A DNA stretch of 64,000 bases from Sitta carolinensis (GCA_032173965.1 CM063283.1:112973108-113037107); one strand, 5' to 3'. Positions 13,101-26,498 are shown, counted from the first letter of the stretch. The notes: generated by a model from the letters alone, not told the origin. A program made the numbers and translations.

Positions 13101-14329
13101 GTCAACTGTTTTAGGACAAGAGGGAAGATTCAGACATTCACACCGTGAGAGTCTCCAGCCCACCTACTCCAGGCTCACCTCCAAGGCAGTGGGATGAGGC
13201 CACATCCTCCTACAGGGCAACACTTGCTCCCTTCCCTGGTGAGTTTGCTGGATGGGTCACTCCACTTGAACCAGCAGTGGCCAGAAACACCTGCGAAATG
13301 GCATAAAAAAAACCCATCCACCAAATGTCCCTTGTCAGGTTTAGCTGGGATAATGTTTTCCTGAATCCAGGATCTGCCTCTTTCTGTTAAAAGATAATTT
13401 TACTGAAATGCATTTCTATGCTGGTTCCTTTTCCAGCACCATCAGTGAGGAGAACATGGTGCCTGCTGTCAGAAAGATTTCTGGGTTTTATTTTTCTTTG
13501 AGGGAGATCAGAATGTGACTCAGGAAAGGAATTTTCCCTTACAAAGTCCCCCTGAGTGGAATTTCAAGGTGTATTTGTTTATTCATTACGGTGACTTGGT
13601 ACCTTTGCTCAACCTCCTTTAAAAGTCAGTTTTTGTAAGTTGTAATCCACCCACAGCATGGTTGGTTTAAATTCAAATTGTGGCACACTGTACACACCTG
13701 TGACTGAACAGAAACTAGTCTGCATAGCTAATTTTTCTGTGCATCTCCTCTAGAAGTCTGAAAAAAAAGGAAGAGAATCAATTAAAATGAGATTTAATGA
13801 CACCTACTTAGTCTGAGTAATTTGGACTCCTTCAGGTTGTGGCAGAAGTAGGATAATAAAAATAAAGAAGGGATTTGCAGTAGCCCAAGTTTGAAATTGT
13901 AAGATAGAATAGGGATTTCCAGTTGTGGCAGCAAGCAAGAAATAATAATAATAAAAATACCAACACAACACTATGGACAAACAGACCTCTAAAAAGCCAG
14001 GAAATGTAGAGAGAAAAATGATTGATGTGAGTAAGGGTAACTCCAAAAGCTGAGGAAGAGTGTAAAGGGAGGGGCTGAGCGAGCTGGGCAGGGGCTGGAG
14101 CTCCAGGAGAGGCTGAGGGAGCTGGGAGAGAGATGGAAGGACACAAAATTCAGGGAAGCAGGGCAGGGATTGTCCCCAGGGCAGGGACTGTCCCTCTGTG
14201 CTGGCCCTGAGAGCCCCTCGAGGGCTGAGTGCAGCTGTGGCTGCTGCAGGAGAGCCCTGCAGGGACTGGAGCTGGGCAGGGCAGGATCTGGGCAATCCAG
14301 AATTCCTCTGAGGAGCAATTTCCCTTGGC

Positions 14330-14499
14330 TGGCAAGGGTGGGCAGGGCTGGGCAGGGGCTGCCCAGGGAGGATGGCAGTGCCCATCCCTGGAGGGGTCAC
14401 TGGAGGTGGCACTCAGGGGGACAAGGTGGGGATGGGTCGCAGGTTGGACTCGGTGGGCTGGGAGAGCTTTTCCAGCTTCAGGGATTCTGGGATTCTGTG
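14330..14499 (+). mobile_element. CR1 LINE fragment
   Basis: GGGGCTGCCCAGGGAGGATG, CCATCCCTGGAGG, GGTTGGACTCGGTG and the tail GATTCTGGGATTCTGTG: a plus-orientation CR1 3' end. The GC-rich stretch before it (14,040-14,330) may belong to the same element. Confidence 0.8.
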
Positions 14500-14929
14500 A
14501 AAACTTCAGACCTAAGCAGAACTAGAGGGAGAGAAGCACAGTGAGGAGCTTTGGGCGAAGGTCGTCACCACGTGGGGGTTGAGCAAGACCTGGATGGCAG
14601 CGAGAGGGGGACAGCAGTGCCAGGTTTGTGTTCTGAGTGAGGCAGGGGGAGCTTGTCGGAGCACGTCCCCTGCTATCAGCATCTCAGATGCTGATAACTT
14701 CTGCCCATAACGTTTTTTTGACACTGTGAATCAGGGTGTTTTTCCAATTCAGCTGTTTGACATACAGGAGAAGTGGGCTGGCTTCATATTGCTATACTGG
14801 AAAATCCATTTACTCCCCACTTCTTCATTTGGCAGAGGTGAGGCACAGATTAATGAGTGAAGACTTTTTTCTTTTTTCTTTTTTTTTTTTTTTCAGGCTG
14901 TGATAAATTCAGTATGACTAAGAAATATG

Positions 14930-15105
14930 AAATCATTGAACAGTTTGGGTTGGAAGGGACCTTAAGGATCATCTCATACCATTCCCTGCCATGGGCAGGG
15001 ACACCTTCCACTATCCCAGGTTGCTGATTCTCATCCAGCCAGGTCCTGAACAGCTCCAGGGATGGGGAGTCCACAAGCTTCTCTGGGTAACCAGTGTTGT
15101 AAACC
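14930..15105 (-). mobile_element. CR1 LINE fragment
   Basis: AATCATTGAACAGTTTGGGT, GGAAGGGACCTTAAGGATCA, CATGGGCAGGGACACCTTCC and CAAGCTTCTCTGGGTAACC in order. Confidence 0.9.
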
Positions 15106-15899
15106 CAATCCAAACTTTTTATTGATTCCAGGAAGTTTGAATTAATTTATTATGGAAAACAACAGCCAAAAAAAGAAAAAAAAAATCCAGAAAGAATTGG
15201 AAACAGGGTTGGCACCAGGGTTGCAGAGGTCAGAGCTAGTGAGGTCACAGCTGTGCTGGTGTTGGTGTCTGCTACACACGGGAGGGAGGTGATGTTAATA
15301 GGAAAAGGGGGTGGAGAGCTCAGACTCCTGGAGGAATAGGTGATGGAGACAGGTGAGGATTTAAGGCATGAGCTGGAGATGACCTCTGCCCCAGGGCTGA
15401 CTCACAAACCAACCCTGTAGTTTACAGAGAGGTGACACGGTGTACACTGAGAGGGAAAAATACATATCTGTGAGGGGTGTTGTGTGCAATCACGGATTGC
15501 AGCTGCAGCCTTACTCATGGACATCATCGACGGGGATGAATACAGTAATCTAAGGAGGGAAAAAGGCAGGGAGCAGCTGGCCACGCCCTGGGAGCAGCGT
15601 GTGGCTGCCTTGCTTCACCGGGAGGAGCATCCCAGGATTGCAGCTTCCATTTCTTCTTGAGGTCCATAGCAAGTGGGAAGGGTTGTGGGTCTGGCAGCAC
15701 AGAGGATGTGCCAAAGGCTGGAGGAAGGCAGCAGGGTGTCTCTGGGGCTGGGGGGCTCTCCCTTGCTGCAGCAGAGGAGGTGAGGGCTGGGTTGGAGGTC
15801 TGGCAGGAAAGGGCTGTGTGGTCACTGAGGATGGAAGGGAGCCCTGGGGTCTTCTGGTCAGCCTGCCCCACAGCCAGGGCAGAGCCCGTGGTGGGACAG

Positions 15900-16126
15900 C
15901 AAGGCCAGGGAGTGTGGAGACATTCCTCTTGGGGATAATTCCCTGTGATGGCACAAGCAGGGCCAGGGAGGATGTGCAGATGTTCCTCTGGGATAAACCC
16001 TGTGATGGCACAGCAGGGCCAGGGAGTGTGCAGATGTTCCTCATGGGATAAACCCTGTGATGGAGGGGCAGCAGGCCAAGGAAGTGTGGAGACATTCCTT
16101 CTTGGGATAAACCCTGTGATGGTGAC
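15900..16126 (+). repeat. Minisatellite, four copies of a 53-60 bp unit
   Basis: Unit: GGCCAGGGAGTGTGCAGAT, then GTTCCTC, then GGGATAAACCCTGTGATGG. Copies start near 15,903, 15,961, 16,017 and 16,074. The third unit is 57 bp, a multiple of three, so an open frame on the minus strand repeats too, but nothing supports it as a gene. Confidence 0.9.
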
Positions 16127-19100
16127 AGCGTTTTTGGCTGATCCTTTGGCACCAGTGTTTGAAATTCAGCTGGGGTCTCTTCAGTGGTGCTGCAGGGGAT
16201 GGAACATCCCCTCCTGAAACCCCCCCCACCCCCAGCCACCTCCTGCCTTTGCTGCTCTGGGCAGAGCTGCAGGTTTGTTTATGTTTTTGTTCCTGGAGCC
16301 CTTATGTGAACCCAAATTTTCCTTTTCTCCATGCTCTCTTTTTGTTTTAAACAAAATCTTATGTTCTTCTGCTTCCCTGTAATTCCAGGACTTGGGTATG
16401 GTACAATTTGTGGGCCTGAGAGCTCATGATAAGATCAAGTTGTAAAAAAATAAAGACAATTTTCCACTGTAATTCCACTTAGACTTAAACCCTGTCTAAG
16501 TGGTGTTTGCCAAGACATAGTCCCCCTTGTCACCACAGAAATTCAGATGTATTTCCCCACTCTCGTGGCAGACACTGTTTACATCTTCCAAAGTTTGAAA
16601 AGGAATGCCAATTAACAAAGCTATTTATGTGCCTAAGTAAATTATATGTATAAAAAAAAAAGCTATGTCATAACATATTTGTTGTATCAGCATCATCTGC
16701 TTAGCCCGGATTTTTGAGCAGCACTTGCTGGGAGTGTTTTTTGAAAGATCTCCAGAAGATGTGGCTGTGTCCAGTGGCACGGGAGACCTTTCTAACCCCG
16801 GGCTGAGGCAATTCTTGTGCCTCCCTCTGCCTTAAATCACCTTTATCTGATCTGCTCACGTTTACAAAAGGCTCAAGTGCCTCTTCAGCCCTATCTGGAT
16901 GAAGGCAAACTGCTCCTGGGTGGAGTGCTGGTAGGAAGAGTGAACTTCCTCCCCTCCATAGATGGCTGAAATATATAATCTTCGGGAATTAAAGGCTCTA
17001 ATTACCTCGCAGGGAGCTGTGTCCACGGGAGAACTTCCCACAGGGGTGGAGGAGAGCCAGGATGCCTAAGCAGGGACATCTCCTCCCTGGACTGTGGTCA
17101 AACAGGGGCCAAGACCCAGGGAAAAGGCAGGAAGCACAGGGTTTTATAGGAAAACAGTGGAAATCACCTGGAAAAGGCAGTGCATTTCCCTTTGCAATCT
17201 TTTTGCAAATTTTGCAATTGTGGAGGGTGTAAAATTGAGGTTGCACTATCCAAAAGACAGGAAAGGTACAGCTCTGCTGGATTTTGCTGATTTCTCACCT
17301 GAGCTGTGAAAAAGAGTGGAAGAAGGGTGGCCAGCAGGCCAGGAGAGAGAATTCTACCCCTCAACCCTGCTCAGGTGAGCCCCCACCTGCAGAGCTGCCC
17401 CAGCCCTGGGGCCCAGCACAGGGAGGAGCTGGAGCTGCTGGAGAGAGATCCAAGATCCAAAAAATTCTAAATGATGATGACCTAAGAAACACCATTGCTG
17501 GGTACTCAGTGGTTTACTTTGAGTTCAGTGCTCCAGGTGAACACGCCCAAGGTGCAGAAAGGAAATTCCATCCAGACAAATCAGTGGAGGGTGAAAATCC
17601 TTCGCCCTGAAAGGAAAACATCACCCATGTGGTGCTGTGGGTGAAACTCAGCCTGGCTGCCTGGGTGGACAGGGACAGCCAGACCTGGGGAGCTCCTGGT
17701 AAAGAGAGGTCTCCCAGTGCCTCCTGGAAGCTCTGACATTTCTCCCTAATTTCGGTGGTGAATTTGCAACTGGTGACAAAACTGAGATCTGGCCACCTGG
17801 GTTTAGCACAGACATGGATCAGGCAGGGCTACTCAGATGAAAGCTGTTTTGCAGGAAGCTGAAAATGTCAAAAAATAGCAGTGTCTGGGTAAATCTTTGT
17901 ATTTGTTTACAGATCTGTGGGTGTTTTCAAAGCCTCAAGGAGATGCATATGGTCATTTCTACCTTTGAGCCAAGCTTGCACTGCTCAGGAGAAGAATCAC
18001 CAGGAGAAGACCTGGCTTTGGGTTGTGCTGGACACATGATTTGCTCCCTCCATCTTTAGCTAAATCTGAGAAAAATGTAGATTTGCACCCAAAACATGGA
18101 ACTCTTTGAGCAAGGACATTTTTAATGCTCACACTCTTTCTCCTTTTTCTCTCAGGTCTCCCTTTAACCCTTCTGGTGGTTCTTTTTTGATTTCCTCCAA
18201 GCTTATTTAAGGACAGGCTATTTTTTCTCCTGGGGCAGCAGAAGACAAAGACCACTTGCAATTTTTTTGCTTTTAAAGGGACTCAGTGTCTGTTCTTAGA
18301 GTGCCAAGAGTCCCCGTTCAGGCGCTCGCCGGTTTTGGCTTTCCAAGAAAAAAACCCCAAAAAATAAATCACTTGTGAGCTAAAATTAATCCTGGGAAAT
18401 TTCGAGCCAACAGGAACATCCTTGAGAAAGCCAGAGCATAAACAAGGGGTGAGAAAACAAACATTGCTTTGAATGCTGCTGCTTGTGATGTTGCTCCGAC
18501 AGAAGGAAACGGGCCCAGGCTTTAATGGATCAAAAGAAACAAAGGACTGGCTCGGCTTCACTCACCAGAGCCAGCAGGCTGTGTGTGCTCAGCCACAGCT
18601 ACAAACACACTATTTCTTTCCTCCTGCAAGTAAAAAGGGTGTCTGGAGCACTCATCATTTATAAGACACCATTTCTGAAGCTGGGTCAGGTTTTAGTGCA
18701 GATCAGGCTGAGCAGTGCAAGGCAGGTTTAGTGAAATACCCTGGGACACTGGGCTGAAAGAAATGGCACCCAAATGTGCATTTTAGCAGAGTGCTCAGGG
18801 CACAGCAAGTGCATTTGAGGTTGTGAATGATGAAGGGATTGTGTTTGCCTAAAAGGGCGTCAGCCTGACTTTTGTAGTGCCAGCATGGCTTTTTATTTAA
18901 ATACAAAGATATAAATATATTGCATAGCAAGTATATAATGCAAGAGGAACATATATATCACTTTAAAAAAAAGCCCCAAAGATGGTTTAACAATGTTACA
19001 GCTCCCTGTGCAGCCTCGGGGTGAACACCTTCAGTTCTGTCATCGAAGAGTATCACCATAAATACACTGCTTTTTTCCATATGCCTTGGCCTAGTGGAGT

Positions 19101-20591
19101 GCACAGCATGGCTGGTGGTCTTAAAAGATCTTTAAGAGTCTTGCCCAATTGTAATATTAATTTTACAACTAACACAGTCAAAACAACCACTGCTGTTAAA
19201 CATGGTTGCACAAGCTCAAATTAAAGCACCCTCTAATTTACCCAGGGCTATGCCATATATCATGTTTTATGCTGGTTATCATCAGCTACCCAGTTTGTCC
19301 AACACTTTAGATGTTATTACTTCAAGGAGGGGCTGCAGTGCTCTGTGCCAAAATTGCCAGTTGTCCTGGGTTGAGACAAGCATTAAACTCCTGCAGACTG
19401 AAGCCAATTTCATTATGAATCATGGATTTTGTGGATTACCACATCTTACTTAAAAGGACAAATAGCTTTGCTACTACAGGAATAACAGTCTCCCTGAGAT
19501 CAAAAGCAAGAAGGGGAAAAAAAAAAAAAAGCCTCCAGTCATGAAGAACACTCAAAGCAAGTGGTGGCACAAGGATTATATATTACCCATGCATGTAGAG
19601 CAAAGCAAACTGTCATTAAATGTTCCCAGGAATGCAGCTGAGGGTGCTGGCAAACTCTTAGAGCAGTGGAGGTTTTGAAGGCCAGCACTTTAATTTTTGA
19701 TTTTTAAATGGAGTCTTTCTGTTAAGCTCCTTGCAGCAGCTGAAGGAAGATGTCAGGCTTGCCTTGGGCTTTTATGAACATGTTTGAAAGTCAGGGCCAG
19801 GGCTGATGATCTGCTGCTGAAGGATTTGGGAGCTCAGCACTGGATAGGAGGAGGACATGGCTGGAGTTTTGCTCTGGCTGACTCATCTGAAAATCTACAT
19901 ACTTACCAGTACTTCCCCTAACTTAGAAGTACAAACCCCATTTTTATTTGCAAATATTGAAATCCTGCATATCTCCTGCTGTTGGGAATGTGGGAGAAGA
20001 AACTGAAGGAACAGCTATTTTTCCCCAGTGGCAATATACCCTGAGTGAAGACCTCTGCAGGAAAGGATTGTGGGCTTTTAAGAAAGCCAGTTTTCTTTTA
20101 AAAAAATTTAGATATATAAAAGAGTGTCCCTTATGAGCTACACACATGGCTGCTGCAGGGATAACTCTTCCTATCTGCAGTCTTCAGGAGCAATGCAGGA
20201 GTTTCAGACATTCTTCTTTTCTGTTAAAAAAAAACCAAACCAACTAAGCCAATTAAAAAAAACCTCAAACCAAAACCCAAAAAAAACCTTACAAAGAACA
20301 AAGTAACAAGAGTGACAATTTAGCCACAGGTTACTCGAAGGCATCCCTGAACTACAGCACTTCCAGGACCTCTCCTCAGGTTTATCAGGACAGCAGAACT
20401 GCACAGAGACCAAAAGCTACAACAAAGACAAAGGATTTTTTTTCTTTCAGTGCTGGACACACTTCCCAAGAATTTAAGTATAGTTCAGGACAGAATAAGA
20501 GAGTGGCAACTTCTTTTTTATTCCGTTCTCATCTTGAGAGGAGAAAAGTTTGAGATGTTTTCGAGGGTTCCCTCCTGCCCAGTCCAAATTT
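16127..20591. other. Intergenic, largely repeat-free
   Basis: One of the longest stretches without CR1 or LTR sequence (about 4.4 kb). 18,890-19,460 in particular is AT-rich and unique, so conserved non-coding elements could lie here, but no specific one can be shown from one sequence. Confidence 0.5.
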
Positions 20592-20706
20592 CACAGTCAT
20601 AGAATGCTTGGGTTGCACAGGATCTTGAAGATTATCTGGTCCCAACAAAATTGGACATGGGCTGAATCTGTAGGGTCCCTTCCAACCCAAACCATTCTAT
20701 GACTCT
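20592..20706. mobile_element. Two CR1 tails facing each other (inverted pair)
   Basis: 20,592-20,640 is a minus-oriented CR1 tail (CATAGAATGCTTGGGTTG). 20,655-20,706 is a plus-oriented tail (CCTTCCAACCCAAACCATTC then TATGACTC). Only about 15-30 bp separates them, so a transcript could fold into an imperfect hairpin. Confidence 0.75.
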
Positions 20707-23248
20707 TTGATGAGGTGATTTCCTACCTGTGGATACCTATTACACCTGCTCTGCATATTCTGGTCTTGGATGATGCTCAAATAATTTGGCTTGGGCAGCT
20801 GAAAATGCTGCCTTGGGTTTGGTGAGAGCACTTTGTGAAGAGAGCCCTGAGCATTTCCACAGGCTCCCTGGGGGACAGTGAATCACCAGAGATAAGGGGA
20901 TGAGAGGACACAGCCCCTGGGACATGTGCAGAGCATGTTAGGTCACAGTTTCACCTCCTCCAGATCCAGAAAAGGCGTAGGTGGCATTTCAATATTCCTT
21001 GTCACAGCCAGCGACAGCGGAGTTCAGTTTCCTTTGTGACAGAGGTGACAGGGTGTTTGTCCCCCAGGCAAACCCTGGTGCAGCAGGACACGGTGACCTG
21101 TTGGTGTTGCACCACCAGCGTTGGTGCAAAACCCCAGGCAGAGACGTGGAGGCTCTGAGCAGGAGCTCTTGGCTCGTCCTGGAGTGAGCACAGAGCCCTC
21201 AGCCCTGCAGGATTGTTGCCAGCCCAGCCCCAGGGGCTGCTCTGTGCATCCCAGCAGCTGGACAGCCCAGCAGGGCTTGCAGCTCTGCTGGCTCCTCTCC
21301 CACCACTCAGGCCAAGGTTACAACTGCCTGTCTGGCCTTTGTAAATACACCACTGGAGAGCCTTGCTGTGCTGGCTGTGAATGCCTCTGCACCTTGCTCC
21401 CAAAATTACTGTCCCTCCTCTGCAGCCACTTTCTGCTGCCTCTGAGCCTGCCCCAGCCCTCCTGTGCCCCTCTGTCATCGCTCTGTGCCAGGGTGAGCTG
21501 TGCCAGCACATTCCTGGGTTTTGCCTTGTGAGGGCTCAGCCCTGTGTGCTCCTTGTGGCTGCAAGGACAAAGTCCCCCGTGTAGGTGCCACGGCTCAACT
21601 GGCAGCCCTGAACCCTTGTCCTGAGCACACCTCCCACACTGCCAGGCACTCAGCCAGGAGCTGCACCCACACCACCAGCATGACAGAAATCAGCCTTCTG
21701 ATGGCATGGGGCCCCTCTGGGTTCTGGGGTTCCTTTTCTTCTAACCCCTCTCTTCCTATTTTTCTTGTCTGCTGTTCCATTTTGCCACCAGATCTCCTTC
21801 TTACTCTTCTTTTTCCTCAGCAAGAAGCCTGCCCCTTCCTGATTGCATTAAAAAGCCTTCTCCTGGTTGTAAATAAACATCGAGAAAAGCCAAAGCTGAA
21901 ATGATAGCTGGTAATGCTTGACTATAAAACATCATCCACCAGGCAACACACAGGTGCTGACAGCAGCTAAATGCTGCCTTGGGCAGCTCTTGTGCTGCTT
22001 TCAGCCATGCCCTCCACTCCTCATCAGAATTTATGTATCATTGCACTGCTGCTCCTCCTGGAAGTCCCAGGATGTGGAGCAGAAGGGACTGTGCAGCTCT
22101 GGGACCCCACTCTCTCTGTTCAGCCCCACTCTTTGCCCAGATCCTGCCTCAGAGGGGATGACCCAGCCTCTCTCTACACCTGCTCCCAGCTTGGACCTCG
22201 CAGGTGTGTCCAGGTGGATGGTGAGGAGGAGAGTTCAAAGAGGCAGCGAGCTGGCTGTACACGAGTACAGCAGCAGATAAGGGCCAGACAGTGACAGGGG
22301 CATGGTTCAGGTGATGAATGAGGGCTGCTGCCTCTCCCTCTGCTGAAACCTTTGCTCCTTCAGACAGAGAAATGGAAAGCCAACACGGTCTGTGCTCCCA
22401 ATCAGCTCTGAGGACAAGGCTGCTCCCTGTCCTGGGTTTACTCACAGGTCGGACCTCAGGTGTTAAGCCTCACTTCTGAGGCGGCTCATAAAAAAGGATT
22501 TATGAAAGCCAGGGAGTCTTGTAAAAGTTGGCACACCCTTGGGCTTTGCTTTCTGCATCTGCAAGAAGGCACTGCCTCGGGAATTGTAAAGGGATCTGGC
22601 TGCAGCTGCCCCCCTCTGCCTGTCCCCCTGGCAGGGTGGGCACTCACCCCGTGAGCATCTCCTTGGTGCCCTGGCAGCCAGAGGAAATTCCCTCCTTCAG
22701 GAGCTGTGCCTGTGTGACACAGGGGGGACACAGCAGGTCCTGGCTGTGGGGAGCACAAAGGGGCTTTGGCACGAGGCTGGTTTGGGTGGGTTGCAGAGTC
22801 CTGCAGCAAGGCCAACGAGACCAAGAGTATCTGATTGCACTCCTCAAACCAACACAGGCTTAGTCACCTTCTCGGGGTTGTTTTGGAAAGTGTGAGGGAA
22901 CAGCTCTGCTGGAGTGACCTCGTGGTGTCAATCCTCCTCTCAAACTCTGGCCAGTCCTAGACTTCTCCAGGGAGCTCTCAGCCTCCAAAACTGGAGGTGA
23001 AGGCCAGGTTCATTTGGGTGTCTTCATTCTTGCTGACATCTTTTCAGTGCATGATCTGTAGGTTATCACAGCTGAGATCCCACTCTGGATCTGGCAAGGA
23101 GGGTTTCCAGTGGGCAGTGGAAGCTTTCTCCAGTTTTGTACCCCTCCATCCTGTTTTCTGGCCCTGCAGGGCTGGAGGAGAATACCTGCAGAGTGGAGCA
23201 GCTGGAGCCAATGCTGATGCTCAGCCCCCAGGCCACGGGGGCAGCAGG
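20707..23248. other. Intergenic, GC-moderate, no gene recognised
   Basis: Numerous short frames, none with a recognisable domain or splice pattern. A small hairpin word, CTGTACACGAGTACAG, lies at about 22,254-22,269. Confidence 0.55.
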
Positions 23249-23422
23249 AATCACAGAATTTTCAGGTTGGAATAGATCCAAGATCATCGAATCCAACCCG
23301 TGCTCTAACACCTCAACTAGATCATGGCACTGAGTGCCACATCCAGTCCTTTTTTTAAGCACATCCAGGGATGGTGACTCCACCACCTCCCCAGGCAGGC
23401 TATTCCAGTATTTTATCACTAC
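23249..23422 (-). mobile_element. CR1 LINE fragment (older subfamily)
   Basis: AATCACAGAATTTTCAGGTT, GATCATCGAATCCAACC, GGCACTGAGTGCCACATCCA and CCAGGGATGGTGACTCCACC, the CR1 subfamily with a different 3' sequence from most others here. Confidence 0.85.
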
Positions 23423-23569
23423 AGAATCACAGGAGAGGGGAGACCATCCCTGATGCCCAAGGGGTCAGTTTTGGCCAGGCCAGCTCTTAGCACTGGGTCA
23501 CTGCAGGAGCTTAGGCCTGGATATTTTCCTTGCTGAGCTCCTGCCCCCCCTTCCCCCTGCAAATTAAAT

Positions 23570-23735
23570 TCTGTGAACAGCTTGGTACACTCTTTCTAGA
23601 ATTTCAAATAATATCACTTAGAAACAATAATAAACTCAACTCAGAAACCATCCAGGGTTGGAAAGAAGTTGTCCCAGTACTTCTGCTGAAAACTGTCTTT
23701 GGATCTCACTGTTTTGATGGAGCAGAAGTGCACTG
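23570..23735 (+). repeat. Copy 1 of a 165-bp inverted duplication
   Basis: From TCTGTGAACAGCTTGG to GAGCAGAAGTGCACTGT. The inverse complement of 26,499-26,669 matches it with about four substitutions and one single-base gap over the central 140 bp; the outer 25 bp are more diverged. It does not look like CR1 or the LTRs. I do not recognise the family. Confidence 0.85.
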
Positions 23736-23817
23736 TAATGTGCTACTGTAATGCCCAGTACATTTCTGGACATTATAGCAGCCTGTAACAAGTTTTGTTG
23801 GGTTTTGATGACATTCA

Positions 23818-24215
23818 CACAGAAACACCCAGAATCCCCAGGTTGGCAGAGCCCTCCAGGATCCCCCCCAGCCCCAGCCCCTGGCCCCCAGGTTTAAACA
23901 CACCCAGGGGTGGGCACTGCACCCCCTCCCCAGGCAGAAATTCCAGCCCTTTCTCCTCTTTCTGTGCAGAACTTCTCCCTGTGTTTCCCTTGGGGCTGAG
24001 CCCTCTGGTTGTGTCAGTGCCCCCTCTCAGGAGCTGCAGGGAGTGGGGAGGGCACCCCTGAGTCTCCTCTGTTCCCCCAGGGGTCCCTCTCAGGGTTTGT
24101 GTCCCAGCCCCTCTCCAGCCCTTCCCTCCTCTGGATGTGCTCAAACATCTCCAGGTCCTTCCCAAACTGAGGGGCCAGAACTGGGCACAGAGCTCAGCTG
24201 AGCAGAGAGGCTGGC
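23818..24215 (-). mobile_element. Decayed CR1 LINE fragment (about 400 bp)
   Basis: CCAGGTTGGCAGAGCCCTCC, CCCCCTCCCCAGGCAG, CAGAACTTCTCCCTGTGTTT, CTGGATGTGCTCAAACATCT and GAACTGGGCACAGAGCTCAG: the CR1 3' half in minus orientation, reaching further inward than most fragments here. Confidence 0.8.
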
Positions 24216-24744
24216 AAAGATGCATGAGCACACACACACTGCTCCTGCAGGTCTCTCTGCATGCTCCCAGTCTCCAGGGAATGCTGACTGAGAGGGATGG
24301 ATGCTATTCTTAGAGGGCAAGAAAGAGGCTTCGTGCTCCAGAGAGGCTTCAGCTTGCAAAGGCTTGTTCCTCCATCATCCCTTTCAAGTAAGTTGAGGGT
24401 TGATTTAACTGTCAAAGATAATTACTGGAACAGGCTTGCTTTTCTCGGAAAGATTATACTCCCTCAAAACTAACTTCTTTTGAAAACACTTTGCAGACAA
24501 TAAAAGGTTATTGGCAGCTATTAAGTCCTAAATACTATCTACCTGCTGCAGAGCAGGGGCACAGGAGCAGTGGGAGTTCAAACTCCATGGCAGGGGCATG
24601 GCTGCACCTCTCCTGTCTCCCTGGGGCATCCAAGGTGCCTTTGGCCTTGGGGACCCTCTCCTGGCCCAAACTCTGGCTCCAGGGCTGCAGCCCTTTGCTC
24701 CCATGGCATGGGGGCTCCCACATCCTGGAGTGCCCTTCTTCCCA

Positions 24745-25082
24745 AAGGAGGTTGGGTTTGGGGTGAAAGGGAACTTAAAAATCATCCAGTGCCACCCCAA
24801 ACCATGTCAGGGCCCCCTGCCCCTGTGCCAGACTGCTCCAGCCCCAGTGTCCAGCCTGGCCTGGGGCACTGCCAGGGATCCAGGGGCAGCCACAGCTGCT
24901 CTGGCAATTCCAGCCCAGCCCCTGCCCACCCTCCAGGCAACAATTCCTGCCTGATATCCCATCTAACCCCACTCTTAGTTCGAAGTCATTCCCACTTATC
25001 CTGTCCCTCCATCCCTTGGAAATTGTCTCTCTGCATCTTTCTTGCAGGCTCCCTTCAGGTACTGAATGACCACAATTAGCCA
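24745..25082 (-). mobile_element. CR1 LINE fragment
   Basis: GGTTGGGTTTGGGGTGAAAG, CCCCAGTGTCCAGCCTGG, GGATCCAGGGGCAGCCACAG, CCTGATATCCCATCTAACCC and CTTCAGGTACTGAATGACCA, very similar to the fragments at 35,597 and 37,162. Confidence 0.92.
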
Positions 25083-26498
25083 TACATAAATTTAAAAAGT
25101 TGTTCATATATGTGTATGTTCATACATACTCATTCTATTTTTTTTCAAGGCATGCTTATTAATTTTATTAAATATTCAGTCTTTGTGTTTACTCACCCCT
25201 ACACACTTCTGAAGCAGTTAAATGAAAAAAAGTCTGATTTTAATAAAAAAAAAAAAAACAAAACAGAAACTGAGAGGAAGAAGCTATCCCTGTACTGTAG
25301 GACTTTGTAAGTTCTTTGGTTTTCAGTTCCAAATTACTTTTTTTTAGCCAACATGGAAACTTTTTTTCCAGTGGATTGGCTGAGATTTTTCTTGGGGAAT
25401 TAACTGTGCCAACTCAGCTGCCACAAACATTTATCTCTTCTCCCTCCAGGACCACGGGGTGCTCTGTGATCCACACTGGCACCAAATGGGTGGAAGAACT
25501 GAACTCACTTCTAAAGCTGCTTTAACAAAGGAGCAGCACAGACTGGCCCTGTACTGGCAAATTGAACGTGACCAGGGATATTCCAAGCACTGACACCACG
25601 AGGCACAGACCAGCCCGTGTCTGTGCTGCTGAACTGGCTCACCACCCAAAACAAGGTGGCTTTGTGCTACCCACCCTTTGGGAACAGTCCCTGAAGTGCT
25701 CCAACTGCCAAATCACACCCCAAAGTTATTTAGGGTTAGTGCTGGCAGCAGTGCCATATTTAGGTCAGGAATCATCTCTTTAGTTTACCAACATAAGGGA
25801 TCTCATTGCAGGGTTGATAATGCTTGAGGGCATCGTCACAATCTCGCATCTTGTGACCAGTACAGGGCTTAAATCTTCAGCTGATGGGTGGCTTGTGGGG
25901 AATTTAACCAAATTTTCCACACCCATTTACCCAGACTTCTGTCAGTGCAGGGAGCTGGTGCTGCCAGCATGGGCACACCATCACACCACAAAATCTCCTC
26001 CTGGTTAGGTGGTGGCTTTCCACATGGAAAGCTGAAATATGTGGAGTTTACAAAGTCTATGTGAAAGACAAGTTGTATATCCAGGAGCTGCACTGGGAAT
26101 AATTGGCATTACTGGAGTTCCCTTATGAAACAACACATTTCACCTGGCCCCTGAAAAAAAAAAAAAAAAAATTGCTGTTCTATGTTAGCCATTCCCTCAA
26201 AGCCAGAAGTTTATCCCTGGAGGTTTTATCTCCATGATACATTGTGGAATGAGTGCAAGAGAGCCTCTCAAGTAATGTGCTTCTGATTTGCTCCTCCATC
26301 ACACTGTTGCATAACCACAAACCCAGGGGTCACTAGAAGGACCCATCGGGCTCTACGTGGGTCTGGTAGAGAATAATTTGGAGCAGACAGCAGCACATCC
26401 TTGCTTCATCCCCTCAGGGAATGAGGGACTGGAGGGAAGTGAGCGTGGGCACAGGAATGAATGCACACAAACTTGCCTTTATTTAACTTAGCCAGGAA

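Larger units (their letters stand above)
13101..15899. other. Intergenic with two CR1 fragments
   Basis: Long open frames at 13.8-14.4 and 15.55-16.24 kb on the minus strand have proline/serine-biased, low-complexity translations over GC-rich repeat DNA and are not credible genes. Confidence 0.6.

Noticed and set aside
13804..16239. Long minus-strand open frames (about 200 and 229 codons)
   Set aside because: Their translations are Pro/Ser/Leu-biased over GC-rich CR1 or minisatellite DNA, have no recognisable domain and no supporting splice sites.
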